From Streptomyces avicenniae (GTDB taxonomy: Bacteria; Actinomycetota; Actinomycetes; Streptomycetales; Streptomycetaceae), in assembly GCF_000719135.1 (NCBI RefSeq), contig NZ_JOEK01000001.1, positions 816,244 to 880,243 on the forward strand: a DNA stretch of 64,000 bases, read 5' to 3'. Positions within the stretch are counted from its first letter, which is position 1. Every line of letters starts with the position of its first letter. The position numbers and the translations under genes were made by a program. Below are positions 1 through 10,317 of the stretch, one piece after another. The notes under the pieces were generated by a model, which searched no databases, was not told where the DNA came from, and saw only the letters and a program-made list of their open reading frames with translations.

Positions 1-1
1 G

Positions 2-2251
<2,250 letters not shown>

Positions 2252-2263
2252 GCCTGGAACGCC

Positions 2264-2305
2264 CCGTGGGGGCCGACCGCCTGTCCTGGCGGTCGGCCCC
2301 CACGG
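2264..2305 (+). terminator. Terminator hairpin after purL
   Basis: A perfect 18-base-pair inverted repeat (2264-2281 with 2288-2305) has a six-base loop. It lies 12 bases after the purL stop and before the convergent membrane-protein gene, so it probably stops transcription from both sides. There is no U-tract, which is usual for Streptomyces. Confidence 0.8.
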
Positions 2306-2348
2306 CGGTTCCCCGGGGGGAGCCGGGGAGTTCGGGGGAGGGGGAGTG

Positions 2349-2864
2349 TCAGGAGGCGGCGGCCTCCACCGGGTCGTCGTCCGGCTCGTCACCGGCGCGC
2401 AGGGCCGCCGTCCAGAGCGGCAGCAGCCAGTGGACCGCCGCGAGGGCGACGACGACGCCCGCCGTCGTCACCCCGTCCGGCAGGCCGTCCCCGAGCAGCA
2501 GCACGAGCGCCACGGCGAGCAGCACGGCGAGCTGCGTCCGGTGCGCGGAGGTGTGGACGTGCGCGCGCTCGGCGAGCTGCCGCTCGTCCAGGGCGCGCGA
2601 GCGCAGTTCGAGGAGCCCGCGGGTCGCCGAGTTGAGGGCGCCCGCGCACACGCACCAGGCGAGCAGCAGCGGCACGACGAGCGCCAGCAGCAGTGCGCCG
2701 CCGTCCGCGAGCGCGAACGTGGCGAGCAGGCCCGCGGTCAGCGCCACGTGCGCCGCCGTCCAGGCGCGGCGCTGCCCGCGGCGCGCGTGCCAGCGGCGCC
2801 CCTCGTCCCGGTTCATCAGGCGGGACATCCTGCGGTCGTAGTCGGTGGGTTGTGCTGCGGTCAT
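2349..2864 (-). CDS. Small integral membrane protein of unknown function
   Basis: This 171-residue protein has a basic N-terminus and two pairs of hydrophobic segments. The first pair is around residues 38-70 and the second around residues 112-150, with a charged stretch of about 40 residues between them; the tail is acidic. I do not recognise a family. Its start overlaps the stop of the upstream XRE regulator by four bases (ATGA), so the two are translationally coupled. Small XRE regulator plus membrane protein pairs are common in actinobacteria, and the regulator probably controls the pair. Confidence 0.65.
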   Translation of the reverse strand: MTAAQPTDYDRRMSRLMNRDEGRRWHARRGQRRAWTAAHVALTAGLLATFALADGGALLLALVVPLLLAWCVCAGALNSATRGLLELRSRALDERQLAERAHVHTSAHRTQLAVLLAVALVLLLGDGLPDGVTTAGVVVALAAVHWLLPLWTAALRAGDEPDDDPVEAAAS

Positions 2865-3112
2865 GACGTCGTCGTCCTTCCGTACACCTCGTCCGTGAGC
2901 GGCCGGAACGGTTCCAGCGAGAACACCGCCTCCACCGGCAGCCGGAAGTAGGCGGCGATGCGGAGTGCCAGGTCCAGGCTGGGGTTGTACTGCCCCCGCT
3001 CGATGTGCCCGATCGTCTGGTAGTGCGCGCCGACGGCATCGGCCAGCGCTCGGCGTGTCACGTTCCGTTCCGCGCGCACCATGGACAATCTGTTGTGCAC
3101 CTGCTCAGCCAT
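2861..3112 (-). CDS. Small XRE-family helix-turn-helix regulator
   Basis: This 83-residue protein is almost entirely one Cro/C1-type helix-turn-helix. The segment RRALADAVGAHYQTIGHIERG (residues about 21-41) is the recognition region, followed by the usual YNPSLDLALRIA and VFSLEPF. It resembles the compact YgzD-type regulators that precede membrane proteins. A TAGTAC box lies on the minus strand about nine bases before the ATG, so the transcript may have almost no leader. It probably represses its own two-gene operon. Confidence 0.8.
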   Translation of the reverse strand: MAEQVHNRLSMVRAERNVTRRALADAVGAHYQTIGHIERGQYNPSLDLALRIAAYFRLPVEAVFSLEPFRPLTDEVYGRTTTS

Positions 3113-3280
3113 ATATAAGAAGTACTACAGCCGGGAGTGTTCCGGCAACCCCCCTGCTGCCCGCGTACCGATCCCTTACGCGGAACGAACACCCCTTTGT
3201 CCATGCTGGACGTGGCCGGATTCGGCACGGTGATCGGCCCGCTCGACCTGACGGCGTGAGCGGCCGGGGGAGGGGGAGCG

Positions 3281-4504
3281 ATGAGCGGTCGGGGCAGGGC
3301 CCGCGCCAGGGCGCGGCTGCTCCTCGGCGACCTGCGCGTCCGGCTCGCCCTGCTCGGCGCCGGTCTCTTCCTGCTCACCGGCACGGTGCTCATCGCCGTC
3401 ACCCACACCCTGCTGCGCCGCCCGGCACCGGAACCGCCGCCGGTCGAGGCCGAGCCGGGCGCGCGGGGGCGGCTGACCCTGCTGGACAGTGAGAGCGGTC
3501 CTGTCACCGCCCTGCCCGCCGAGACGACCGGCGCCGCCACCTCCGCGCATCCCGTCCTGATACCCGGCGTGCTGGCCCTCGTCCTGACGGTGCTCGCCGC
3601 CGCCCTCGCGGGCTGGCTGCTCGCGGGCCGGGTGCTGCGCCCGCTGCGGCGGGCGACCGAGACCGCGCGCCGCGCGTCCCGGGGTGGTGGGGGCGGCGGC
3701 ACGGTGCCACCCACCTGGCCACCCTCCATACCCCCAGGGGCGCCGCCCGGGGACGGCGTCCGCGACCTGACCGCGGCCCTGGACACCCTGGCCGACCGGC
3801 TCGCCAGGTCCACCGACACCCCGCGCCGCTTCGCGGTCCACGCGGTCCGCGAACTGGCCGAGCCGGTCGCGGAGCACCGCTCCCGCATCGAGACCGTCCT
3901 GCGCGACGCCCCGCCGTCCGCCGGGATACACGGGCTCGGCGAGCAACTGCTCGACGTCGCGGCCCGCCAGGAGCACGTCCTCGCCGGACTCCTGCTGCTC
4001 GCCCGCACGGGGGAGCGGGCGCCCGCGCGGGGACCGGTGGACCTCGCCCCGCTCGCCGACCGCGCGGTCGCGCGGATGGAACGGGAGGCCGCCGCGTCCC
4101 GCGTCACCGTGCACCTGGCGGCGCGTCCCGCCCCGGCCTGGGGCGACATGTCGCTGCTCGAAGCGCTCGTCGCCCACCTCGTGGCCAACGCCGTCCGGCA
4201 CAACACCCGGGACGGCCTCGGCTGGGTCCGCGTGCGCACCGGCACGGCGCCCGACGGTCAGGCCGAGATCGAGGTGGGCAACAGCGGCCCGCTGATACCG
4301 GTGGACGCGGTGCCCGACCTGTTCGAGCCGTTCCGCAGGCTGACCCGCGACCGCGTCGGCTCCGCCTCGGGCCCCGGCCTCGGCCTGGCGATCGTCGGCT
4401 CCGTGGCCCGCACCCACACGGCCGTCCTGACCGCACACCCCCACCCGGAAGGCGGCCTCACGATCACCGCAACCCTCCCCGCCAGCCCCCACCCCCGGCG
4501 CTGA
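3281..4504 (+). CDS. Orphan sensor histidine kinase-like protein lacking the phosphoacceptor histidine
   Basis: This 407-residue protein has two membrane segments (about 22-45 and 90-112), a HAMP-like linker, a dimerisation-helix region around 185-245 and a C-terminal HATPase domain. The ATPase boxes are present: VANAVRHN (N box), VGNSGP, LFEPFRRL (F box) and GPGLGLAIV (G box). The H box that normally reads SHELRTPL reads VRELAEPV here, so Arg190 (codon 3848-3850) sits where the phosphorylated histidine should be. No response regulator is adjacent. It is probably a pseudokinase or partner subunit. A strong GGGGGAGGGGGAG ribosome site precedes the ATG. Confidence 0.75.
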   Translation: MSGRGRARARARLLLGDLRVRLALLGAGLFLLTGTVLIAVTHTLLRRPAPEPPPVEAEPGARGRLTLLDSESGPVTALPAETTGAATSAHPVLIPGVLALVLTVLAAALAGWLLAGRVLRPLRRATETARRASRGGGGGGTVPPTWPPSIPPGAPPGDGVRDLTAALDTLADRLARSTDTPRRFAVHAVRELAEPVAEHRSRIETVLRDAPPSAGIHGLGEQLLDVAARQEHVLAGLLLLARTGERAPARGPVDLAPLADRAVARMEREAAASRVTVHLAARPAPAWGDMSLLEALVAHLVANAVRHNTRDGLGWVRVRTGTAPDGQAEIEVGNSGPLIPVDAVPDLFEPFRRLTRDRVGSASGPGLGLAIVGSVARTHTAVLTAHPHPEGGLTITATLPASPHPRR

Positions 4505-4620
4505 CCACCCACCACAGCACCGCCCTGACCAGCACTTCTGCACGACCGGAGGATCACTGCACCCACACCACCCCCACCCCACCACAAACCCCCCACGACC
4601 AGCGGCTTCACCCTCGGGCC

Positions 4621-4843
4621 GTCATCACCCCTGAGAGGGTTCGCAACTCCGGAGTGACCCCCGGGATTCGCTCCCAAAAAGCGTCGCCATCAGCTCTGGA
4701 GAGCGTTCATAACGCCAGGGGGGAAGCGGGCGTGCTGTCCGGGCGGGTCGTCATCAGCCCTCGGTGGGTTCCCCATCCCAGAGCCATCACTGCCGTCCGC
4801 GGATCAGACACCCTCGTGATCACCCCCGCTGTGTGGGAGCGCG
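4621..4843. repeat. Four degenerate direct repeats with a 64-66-base period
   Basis: Related units start at 4621, 4686, 4750 and 4816. The first three share roughly GYCATCAS-CYCT, a short hairpin, then GTTC. Units 1 and 3 agree at roughly 70 percent over about 33 bases. Unit 4 (GTGATCACCCCCGC) is weaker. The short stem differs between units but stays paired (CCCT/AGGG in unit 1, GCTCT/AGAGC in unit 2, CCC/GGG in unit 3). The spacing is CRISPR-like, but the units are too divergent for a working array and no cas gene is present. The rest of the gene-free interval 4505-4896 shows nothing else I can support. Confidence 0.4.
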
Positions 4844-4896
4844 ACCGGGGCAGGCCCAACGTGCTTTCCGGCGCCTTCGCCTCTGCCCCTCACCAC

Positions 4897-4938
4897 CACG
4901 GCGCGGCTCCCGGGCCGTAGCCCGGGAGCCGCGCCGTG
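4897..4938 (-). terminator. Perfect 19-bp terminator hairpin
   Basis: The arms 4897-4915 and 4920-4938 are perfect inverted copies of 19 bases around a CGTA loop. It lies 34 bases beyond the stop of the minus-strand gene that ends at 4973, and also faces transcription from the left. Confidence 0.8.
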
Positions 4939-4972
4939 TGCTGTCTGCCGCCGTGTGCCGTGACCGTTCCGG

Positions 4973-5434
4973 TCAGCGGCCCGGCTTGGTCTCGTAGCGC
5001 GGGCCCATGTCCGGCCGGTCCGTGCCCTGCAACTCGGTGACGAGCCGGTGCACCGTCACGAGGTCGTGCAGCGCCAGTCGCGTGCGCTCGTCCGGCAGCC
5101 CGGCCGTCCGCGCCACTTCCGTCGCGAACACCGCCTCACCGCCGTGCCGTCGCTCGGCCTCGCCCAGCGCGCCGAACACCCGCGCGTGGTCCGCGCCGTA
5201 CTCGCCGTGCTGCCGCCCGGAGAACGTACGCCCCGGCGGCGGCTGCGGCGGCGCCTCGCGGTCCTCGGCCAGCTCGGCGGCCATCTCGCGCTGCTTGCCC
5301 CGGTGGATACCCGCGCCCCGCTGCTTGGAGGCGCCCGTCGTCGCCTTCCACTCGCTCGGGCGCTCCCCGGAGCGCTCGGCCTGCCGGGCGGCCATCCGCC
5401 GCTGCTCCTCGTTCCCCTCGACCTTCTTGCCCAC
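4973..5434 (-). CDS. Conserved Streptomyces hypothetical protein, charged
   Basis: This 153-residue soluble protein has a very charged, Lys/Arg/Glu-rich first 75 residues and a more helical second half. I recognise no catalytic motif. I chose the GTG at 5434 (MGKKVEGNEEQ) over the in-frame GTG at 5443. A GGAGG box sits eight bases before the former, whereas that same box abuts the latter. The N-terminus (REMAAELAEDRE and neighbours) suggests a small nucleoid- or RNA-associated protein, but that is a guess. Confidence 0.65.
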   Translation of the reverse strand: MGKKVEGNEEQRRMAARQAERSGERPSEWKATTGASKQRGAGIHRGKQREMAAELAEDREAPPQPPPGRTFSGRQHGEYGADHARVFGALGEAERRHGGEAVFATEVARTAGLPDERTRLALHDLVTVHRLVTELQGTDRPDMGPRYETKPGR

Positions 5435-5465
5435 GTGGGTCACCTCCTCTGATGCCGGTACAGCT

Positions 5466-5918
5466 CTACCGCTGGTACAGGCCCGTCAGCGTGCCGGTCG
5501 CCAGTCCCTCCGTGTCCAAGACCCGGCGCGCGTCCGCCACCGTGACCTTCTCGGGCAGGGACACGCCCTCCGGCAGCGCGTAGAGCCGGAAAAGGTAGCG
5601 GTGCGCCGGTTCGCCCTGGGGCGGCTCGGGGCCGTCCCAGCGCCGGTCACCGAAACCGTTCGGATGCGCCTTCCCGCCGTCGGGCAGCTCCCCGGCGCCC
5701 ACGCCCGGGCTGGTCGGATCGATGTCCGTGACCAGCCAGTGCAGGAACGTCCCGGAGGGCGCGTCGGGGTCCTCGCACAGCAGCGCCATCGAGCGCGTGC
5801 CGGGCGGGGGCCTCGACCAGTCCAGCGGCGGGGACACGTTCTCGCCGTCCCGGGCGTAGCGCGCCGGGACCGGTTCGCGGTCCTCGAATGCGGTGCTTCG
5901 CAGTTCCATAGCGGTCAT
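5466..5918 (-). CDS. PEBP family protein (YbhB/YbcL, Raf-kinase-inhibitor-like)
   Basis: This 150-residue protein is a phosphatidylethanolamine-binding-protein fold. Family signatures are MELRSTAFEDREPVPARYA, NVSPPLDWSRPP (ligand site), CEDPDAPSGTFLHWLVTDI and the C-terminal HRYLFRLYALP. The ligand-pocket residues Asp-Pro-Asp-Ala-Pro and the conserved His of HW are intact. Bacterial members are cytosolic and their physiological ligand is poorly known. The ATG at 5918 is preferred but an ATG at 5909 is also possible, and neither has a strong ribosome site. Confidence 0.85.
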   Translation of the reverse strand: MTAMELRSTAFEDREPVPARYARDGENVSPPLDWSRPPPGTRSMALLCEDPDAPSGTFLHWLVTDIDPTSPGVGAGELPDGGKAHPNGFGDRRWDGPEPPQGEPAHRYLFRLYALPEGVSLPEKVTVADARRVLDTEGLATGTLTGLYQR

Positions 5919-6092
5919 GCGGAACGGGGTACCCGACGCCTCCCCGGCCCATTCGAGCCGTTCACGGCGGGTTCGCGGAGATTCGTCCCCTACGGGGCGG
6001 CCCGGCCGGAACGCCCCGCCCGACATCCGGTGCCGTAACCGAAACCTCCTGGTCATCCCCTTCGGAAGGATCTTCGTCGTAAGCTCCCTGCT

Positions 6093-6842
6093 ATGTCTGG
6101 CCCCGTCCGGCGCAAGCCCCGCGCCTATCACCCCGACCGGGTCCGCGACGCCGTGCTCGCGCAGGTGGAATTCGTGCGGCTCGCGGCGCACGAGCTGAGC
6201 GACGAGCAGCGCGCGAAGGCCCGGGAACTGCTCGGACACCTCGCCCGGCAGATCGACGCGCTGCCCCGCCTGCTGGCCGAGCCGGTGCCACGGGCCGCCC
6301 GCCCGCAGCTCGACATCAGCGGCTGGGTGATCGCCACCGTCCACGAGGAGCGTGACGCCGCCCCCGTGGACGCCATCGACGCCGCCGCCGAGGAGCTGGA
6401 GGCCGTCCTGGAGACGGGCGTCCGCGAGGACGCGCTCGTCCCCCACCACCTCGGGGCGATGCGCGCCGTGGACTTCACCGTCACCCGTGTGGTCGAGCTG
6501 ACCCTGCACAGCGACGACCTGTCCCGCGCCACAGGTCACCAGGTACAGCTGGACCGCGCCGCCATGGCGATCTCCACCCGCGTCCTCACCGACGCGCTGG
6601 CGGTCAAGGCCCCCGGCTCCTCCACCGAGCTGCGCGTCCCGCCGTTCGCCGCCGTCCAGTGCCTCGCCGGGCCCCGGCACACACGGGGGACGCCGCCGAA
6701 CGTCGTCGAGACCGATCCGCTCACCTGGCTGCGGCTGGCGGCCGGGCGCACCGGCTGGGACGCGGCGACCGCGAGCGGGCGGCTGCGCGCGAGCGGGGAG
6801 CGCGCCGGTGCCCTCGCGGCGGAACTGCCCGTGCTCGCCTGA
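6093..6842 (+). CDS. Maleylpyruvate-isomerase / sterol-carrier family protein
   Basis: This 249-residue protein has an N-terminal DinB/MDMPI-like helical region (residues 10-150, including the conserved DFTVTRVVELTLHSDDLSRA) and a C-terminal SCP2-like domain from about 170. Such proteins in actinobacteria are annotated as mycothiol-dependent isomerase-like or sterol carrier family. The substrate is unknown. A conserved neighbour of purF in Streptomyces, it is probably not itself a purine enzyme. A TAAGCT box at 6080-6085 ends seven bases before the ATG with no Shine-Dalgarno sequence, suggesting a leaderless message. Confidence 0.75.
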   Translation: MSGPVRRKPRAYHPDRVRDAVLAQVEFVRLAAHELSDEQRAKARELLGHLARQIDALPRLLAEPVPRAARPQLDISGWVIATVHEERDAAPVDAIDAAAEELEAVLETGVREDALVPHHLGAMRAVDFTVTRVVELTLHSDDLSRATGHQVQLDRAAMAISTRVLTDALAVKAPGSSTELRVPPFAAVQCLAGPRHTRGTPPNVVETDPLTWLRLAAGRTGWDAATASGRLRASGERAGALAAELPVLA

Positions 6843-6922
6843 CCGCGCACGGCTCGCTATGGGGCATGTCTCACCTTCCGGGGGTTCTCCCCGCCCCCGT
6901 CACCTGGCCTAGACTCGGGGTC

Positions 6923-8455
6923 GTGCGTGGTGACGGACGACTCAGCCACGACCTCGACCCCGGTGGGAAGGGCCCGAAGGACGCCTGTGGCGTCTTCGGT
7001 GTCTGGGCCCCGGGCGAGGAGGTCGCCAAGCTCGCCTTCTTCGGGCTGTACGCGTTGCAGCATCGCGGGCAGGAGTCCGCGGGAATCGCGGTGAGCGACG
7101 GCTCCAAGATCCTGGTGTTCAAGGACATGGGGCTGGTCCCCCAGGTCTTCGACGAGACCTCTCTCGGTTCCCTGCCCGGCCATATCGCCGTCGGGCACAA
7201 CCGCTACTCGACCACGGGTGCTCCCACCTGGGAGAACGCCCAGCCCACCTTCCGTGCCACCGGGCACGGCTCGATCGCCCTCGGCCACAACGGCAATCTC
7301 GTCAACACCGCCGAACTGGCCCACCTCGTCGCCGCCCTCCCGGGCGGCCGGGGCCCCCGGCACCGTGTGGCGGCGACCAACGACACCGAGCTGGTCACCG
7401 TCCTGCTCGCCGGGCAGACCGACGAAAAGACCGGCGCGCCGCTCACCCTGGAGGAGGCCGCGCCCCGCGTGCTGCCCCAGGTGAAGGGCGCCTTCAGCTT
7501 CGTCTTCATGGACGAGGAGACGCTCTACGCCGCCCGCGACCCCCAGGGCATCAGGCCCCTGGTCCTCGGCCGCCTGGAGCGCGGCTGGGTGGTCGCCTCC
7601 GAGACGGCGGCCCTGGACATCGTCGGCGCCTCCGTCGTACGCGAGGTGGAGCCGGGCGAACTGATCGCGATCGACGAGCACGGCCTGCGGTCCACACGCT
7701 TCGCGGAAGCGAAGCCGAAGGGCTGCGTGTTCGAGTACGTCTACCTCGCCCGTCCCGACACGGACATCGCCGGGCGCAACGTCTACCTCTCCCGGGTGGA
7801 GATGGGCCGCAGGCTGGCGGCCGAGGCACCGGCCGACGCCGACCTGGTGATAGCGACGCCCGAGTCCGGCACCCCGGCCGCCATCGGCTACGCCGAGGCG
7901 AGCGGCATCCCGTACGGCTCCGGGCTCGTCAAGAACGCCTACGTCGGCCGTACCTTCATCCAGCCGAGCCAGACCATCAGGCAGCTCGGCATCCGTCTCA
8001 AGCTGAATCCCCTCAAAGAGGTCATCAGGGGCAAGCGCCTCGTCGTCGTGGACGACTCCATCGTCCGGGGCAACACGCAGCGCGCCCTGGTGCGCATGCT
8101 CCGTGAGGCGGGCGCGGCGGAGGTCCACGTCCGCATCAGCTCCCCGCCGATCAAGTGGCCCTGCTTCTTCGGCATCGACTTCGCGACCCGCGCGGAGCTG
8201 ATCGCCAACGGCCTGACCGTCGAGGAGATCGGCGCCTCGCTCGGCGCCGACTCGCTGGCGTACATCTCCCTGGACGCCATGGTCGAGGCCACCACGATCG
8301 ACAAGCCCGACCTGTGCCGCGCCTGCTTCGACGGCGAGTACCCGATGGAGCTGCCCGACCCGTCCGTCCTCGGCAAGGACGTGCTGGAGCAGCCGGGCAC
8401 GTCCCTGCCCCTTCTCACCGGCCCCGGCGCGGCCGACGCGCTGCGGCGCCCGTGA
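6923..8455 (+). CDS. purF: Amidophosphoribosyltransferase PurF
   Basis: PurF makes phosphoribosylamine from PRPP and glutamine, the first committed step of purine synthesis. The 510-residue protein carries a 21-residue propeptide before Cys22 (DACGVFG), the catalytic nucleophile of the glutaminase domain. The PRPP loop VVVDDSIVRGNT is in the second half. Cysteines in KGCVFEY, WPCFFG and DLCRACF fit the iron-sulphur-containing Bacillus type. I chose the GTG at 6923. A TAGACT -10 box (6910-6915) ends seven bases upstream and there is no ribosome site, so translation is probably leaderless. It is followed by purM after 61 bases. Confidence 0.97.
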   Translation: MRGDGRLSHDLDPGGKGPKDACGVFGVWAPGEEVAKLAFFGLYALQHRGQESAGIAVSDGSKILVFKDMGLVPQVFDETSLGSLPGHIAVGHNRYSTTGAPTWENAQPTFRATGHGSIALGHNGNLVNTAELAHLVAALPGGRGPRHRVAATNDTELVTVLLAGQTDEKTGAPLTLEEAAPRVLPQVKGAFSFVFMDEETLYAARDPQGIRPLVLGRLERGWVVASETAALDIVGASVVREVEPGELIAIDEHGLRSTRFAEAKPKGCVFEYVYLARPDTDIAGRNVYLSRVEMGRRLAAEAPADADLVIATPESGTPAAIGYAEASGIPYGSGLVKNAYVGRTFIQPSQTIRQLGIRLKLNPLKEVIRGKRLVVVDDSIVRGNTQRALVRMLREAGAAEVHVRISSPPIKWPCFFGIDFATRAELIANGLTVEEIGASLGADSLAYISLDAMVEATTIDKPDLCRACFDGEYPMELPDPSVLGKDVLEQPGTSLPLLTGPGAADALRRP

Positions 8456-8475
8456 CCTGGGCGGACCGCCGACCC

Positions 8476-8495
8476 GCCCCCGGAGCACCGGGGGC
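8476..8495 (+). terminator. Hairpin between purF and purM
   Basis: An 8-bp GC stem (GCCCCCGG / CCGGGGGC) closes an AGCA loop in the 61-base gap between purF and purM. It may act as a partial terminator that lowers purM expression, or simply protect the message end. Confidence 0.45.
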
Positions 8496-8516
8496 CCACC
8501 CGAGCAGGAAGATCCG

Positions 8517-9602
8517 ATGAGCACCGACAACGCGCCCGTGGCGGGCGGCGTCAGCTATGCCTCGGCAGGCGTGGACATCGAGGCGGGCGAGACCGCCGTC
8601 GAGCTGATGAAGAAGTGGGTGGCCAAGGCGCAGCGGCCGGAGAGCGTCGGGGGCCTCGGCGGCTTCGCCGGCCTGTTCGACGCCTCGGCGCTGCTGCGCT
8701 ACCGCCGCCCCCTCCTCGCCTCGGCGACGGACGGCGTCGGTACGAAGGTGGCCGTCGCGCAGCGCATGGACATCCACGACACCATCGGCCACGACCTGGT
8801 CGCCATGGTCGTGGACGACCTGGTCGTCTGCGGCGCCGAGCCGCTGTTCATGACCGACTACATCTGCGTCGGCAAGGTCAACCCCGAGCGGGTCGCCTCG
8901 GTCGTCAAGGGCATCGCCGAGGGCTGTGTCCTGGCGGGCTGCGCCCTGGTCGGCGGCGAGACCGCCGAGCACCCGGGGCTGCTCGGCCCGGACGAGTACG
9001 ACGTGGCGGGCGCGGGCACCGGCGTGGTCGAGGCCGACGCCGTCCTGGGCGCCGACCGCATCCGCGCGGGGGACGCCGTCGTGGCCATGGCCTCGTCCGG
9101 CCTTCACTCCAACGGGTACTCGCTCGTCCGCCATGTCTTCTTCGAGGTGGCGGGCTGGACGCTGGAGCGGGAGGTCCCCGAGTTCGGCAGGACCCTTGGC
9201 GAGGAGCTGCTGACCCCGACCCGGATCTACTCGCTGGACTGCCTCGCGCTGCTGCGCGCGACGGAGGTCCACGCGTTCGCCCATGTCACGGGCGGTGGGC
9301 TGGCGAACAACCTGGCCCGCGTCGTCCCCGAGGGGCTGCACGCCCGCGTGGACCGCGGCACGTGGTCGCCCGCCCCGGTCTTCGGCACGGTCGGCGCCGC
9401 GGGCGGCGTGGCGCGTGCCGAGCTGGAGAAGACGCTCAACATGGGCGTCGGCATGATCGCCGTCGTGCCCCAGGAGTCCGTGGGCGCCACGCTCGCCACA
9501 CTGGCCGACCGGGGTGTCCCCGCCTGGGTCGCGGGGGAGATCACGCGCGCAGCCGACGACACGCCGGGCGGCGGCGCCTCCCTCACGGGGGACTACGCCT
9601 GA
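8517..9602 (+). CDS. purM: Phosphoribosylformylglycinamidine cyclo-ligase PurM
   Basis: PurM (AIR synthetase) closes the imidazole ring of FGAM using ATP. The 361-residue protein shows the family blocks SYASAGVDIEAGE, LLASATDGVGTKV, HDLVAMVVDDLVVCGAEPLF, VGGETAEHPG and the C-terminal HVTGGGLANNLARV and LNMGVGMIAVV. A GGAAGA ribosome site precedes the ATG. It lies directly after purF and ends at the hairpin near 9700, so purF-purM form an operon. Confidence 0.97.
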   Translation: MSTDNAPVAGGVSYASAGVDIEAGETAVELMKKWVAKAQRPESVGGLGGFAGLFDASALLRYRRPLLASATDGVGTKVAVAQRMDIHDTIGHDLVAMVVDDLVVCGAEPLFMTDYICVGKVNPERVASVVKGIAEGCVLAGCALVGGETAEHPGLLGPDEYDVAGAGTGVVEADAVLGADRIRAGDAVVAMASSGLHSNGYSLVRHVFFEVAGWTLEREVPEFGRTLGEELLTPTRIYSLDCLALLRATEVHAFAHVTGGGLANNLARVVPEGLHARVDRGTWSPAPVFGTVGAAGGVARAELEKTLNMGVGMIAVVPQESVGATLATLADRGVPAWVAGEITRAADDTPGGGASLTGDYA

Positions 9603-9691
9603 CCCGGTGGTGCCCCGTGCCCGAGCGGTGGCCGCGACCGTCCGCCCGGCCGTACCTCTGCGGACGGCCGGGACGCGGGCGACAGCACAGA

Positions 9692-9718
9692 ACCCGGTCC
9701 GGGGCGCCCGGACCGGGT
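9692..9718. terminator. Bidirectional terminator between purM and DUF3073 gene
   Basis: The arms 9692-9702 and 9708-9718 pair perfectly over 11 bases with a five-base loop (ACCCGGTCCGG and its complement). It sits between two convergent genes. Confidence 0.7.
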
Positions 9719-9794
9719 CATGCCGTCAACCGTCGTGTCCGCCGTCGTCCGTGCGATCGATCGCAGCCGCCGGTGAGGACCGTGGCGCGGCGCC

Positions 9795-10070
9795 TCAGGC
9801 GCGGCGCCGTTTCGCCGGGGAATCGGACGATGGCTCTCCGTCGTCGTCATCGTCCTCGTCGCCGTACATCTCCGCGTACCGCGTGTACACGTCGTCGTCC
9901 AGCTGTTCGTCCAGCTCTTCGCTGTCCTCGAACCGTTCACCGTTCGGTGAGCGGTCCTGCTGCGATGCACCCAGCTCTTCGGCCAGACGAGAGAGGTCCG
10001 TCCCGCCGCTGTTGTACTTCAGCTGGCGGGCGACCTTCGTCTGCTTGGCCTTGGCCCGGCCGCGCCCCAT
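9795..10070 (-). CDS. DUF3073 family protein
   Basis: This 91-residue protein starts MGRGRAKAKQTKVARQLKYN, the hallmark of DUF3073, a small actinobacterial family of unknown role. The first 30 residues are strongly basic and the middle is very acidic (a run of Asp after YGDE). The basic end could bind nucleic acid. It is a conserved neighbour of purM in Streptomyces. Confidence 0.85.
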   Translation of the reverse strand: MGRGRAKAKQTKVARQLKYNSGGTDLSRLAEELGASQQDRSPNGERFEDSEELDEQLDDDVYTRYAEMYGDEDDDDDGEPSSDSPAKRRRA

Positions 10071-10137
10071 TGGCTCGACCCCCTCAACGACGGGACCCGA
10101 CGGCCCCGGTGTGTTGACATCCGTTCATGATCGAGAG

Positions 10138-10159
10138 CGGGCTCTCGGTCGAGAGCCCG
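10138..10159 (-). terminator. Hairpin downstream of valine dehydrogenase gene
   Basis: A 9-bp perfect stem (CGGGCTCTC / GAGAGCCCG) with a GGTC loop lies between the vdh stop at 10318 and the next minus-strand gene. It is a plausible terminator of vdh. The remaining bases of this 247-base gap hold a TTGACA on the plus strand (10114-10119) with no gene behind it. Confidence 0.5.
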
Positions 10160-10317
10160 GCCCACCGGACTTCAACCGTACCTGCTTCCACGGGCCTACG
10201 GTACGCCGTCCGCAGGACCGGAGCCGCGAGCATGGCGTCCGATGACCCTCTCTTTGCTGGTCAGCGGCGATTTTACCTTCTTTCTCGACACACCTCGCAC
10301 GAGGGGGGTGACATGTC

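Noticed and set aside
3203..3259. Short 18-codon frame starting MLDVAGFG before the kinase-like gene
   Set aside because: There is no ribosome site and it is too short to judge. It could be chance.
4621..4843. Functional CRISPR array
   Set aside because: Repeats are too divergent (about 70 percent at best), only four units are seen, and no cas genes are in the window.
4654..4920. Possible 88-residue protein in the repeat-bearing intergenic region
   Set aside because: It has no ribosome site, its composition is not protein-like, and it runs into a terminator stem. The repeats explain the sequence better.
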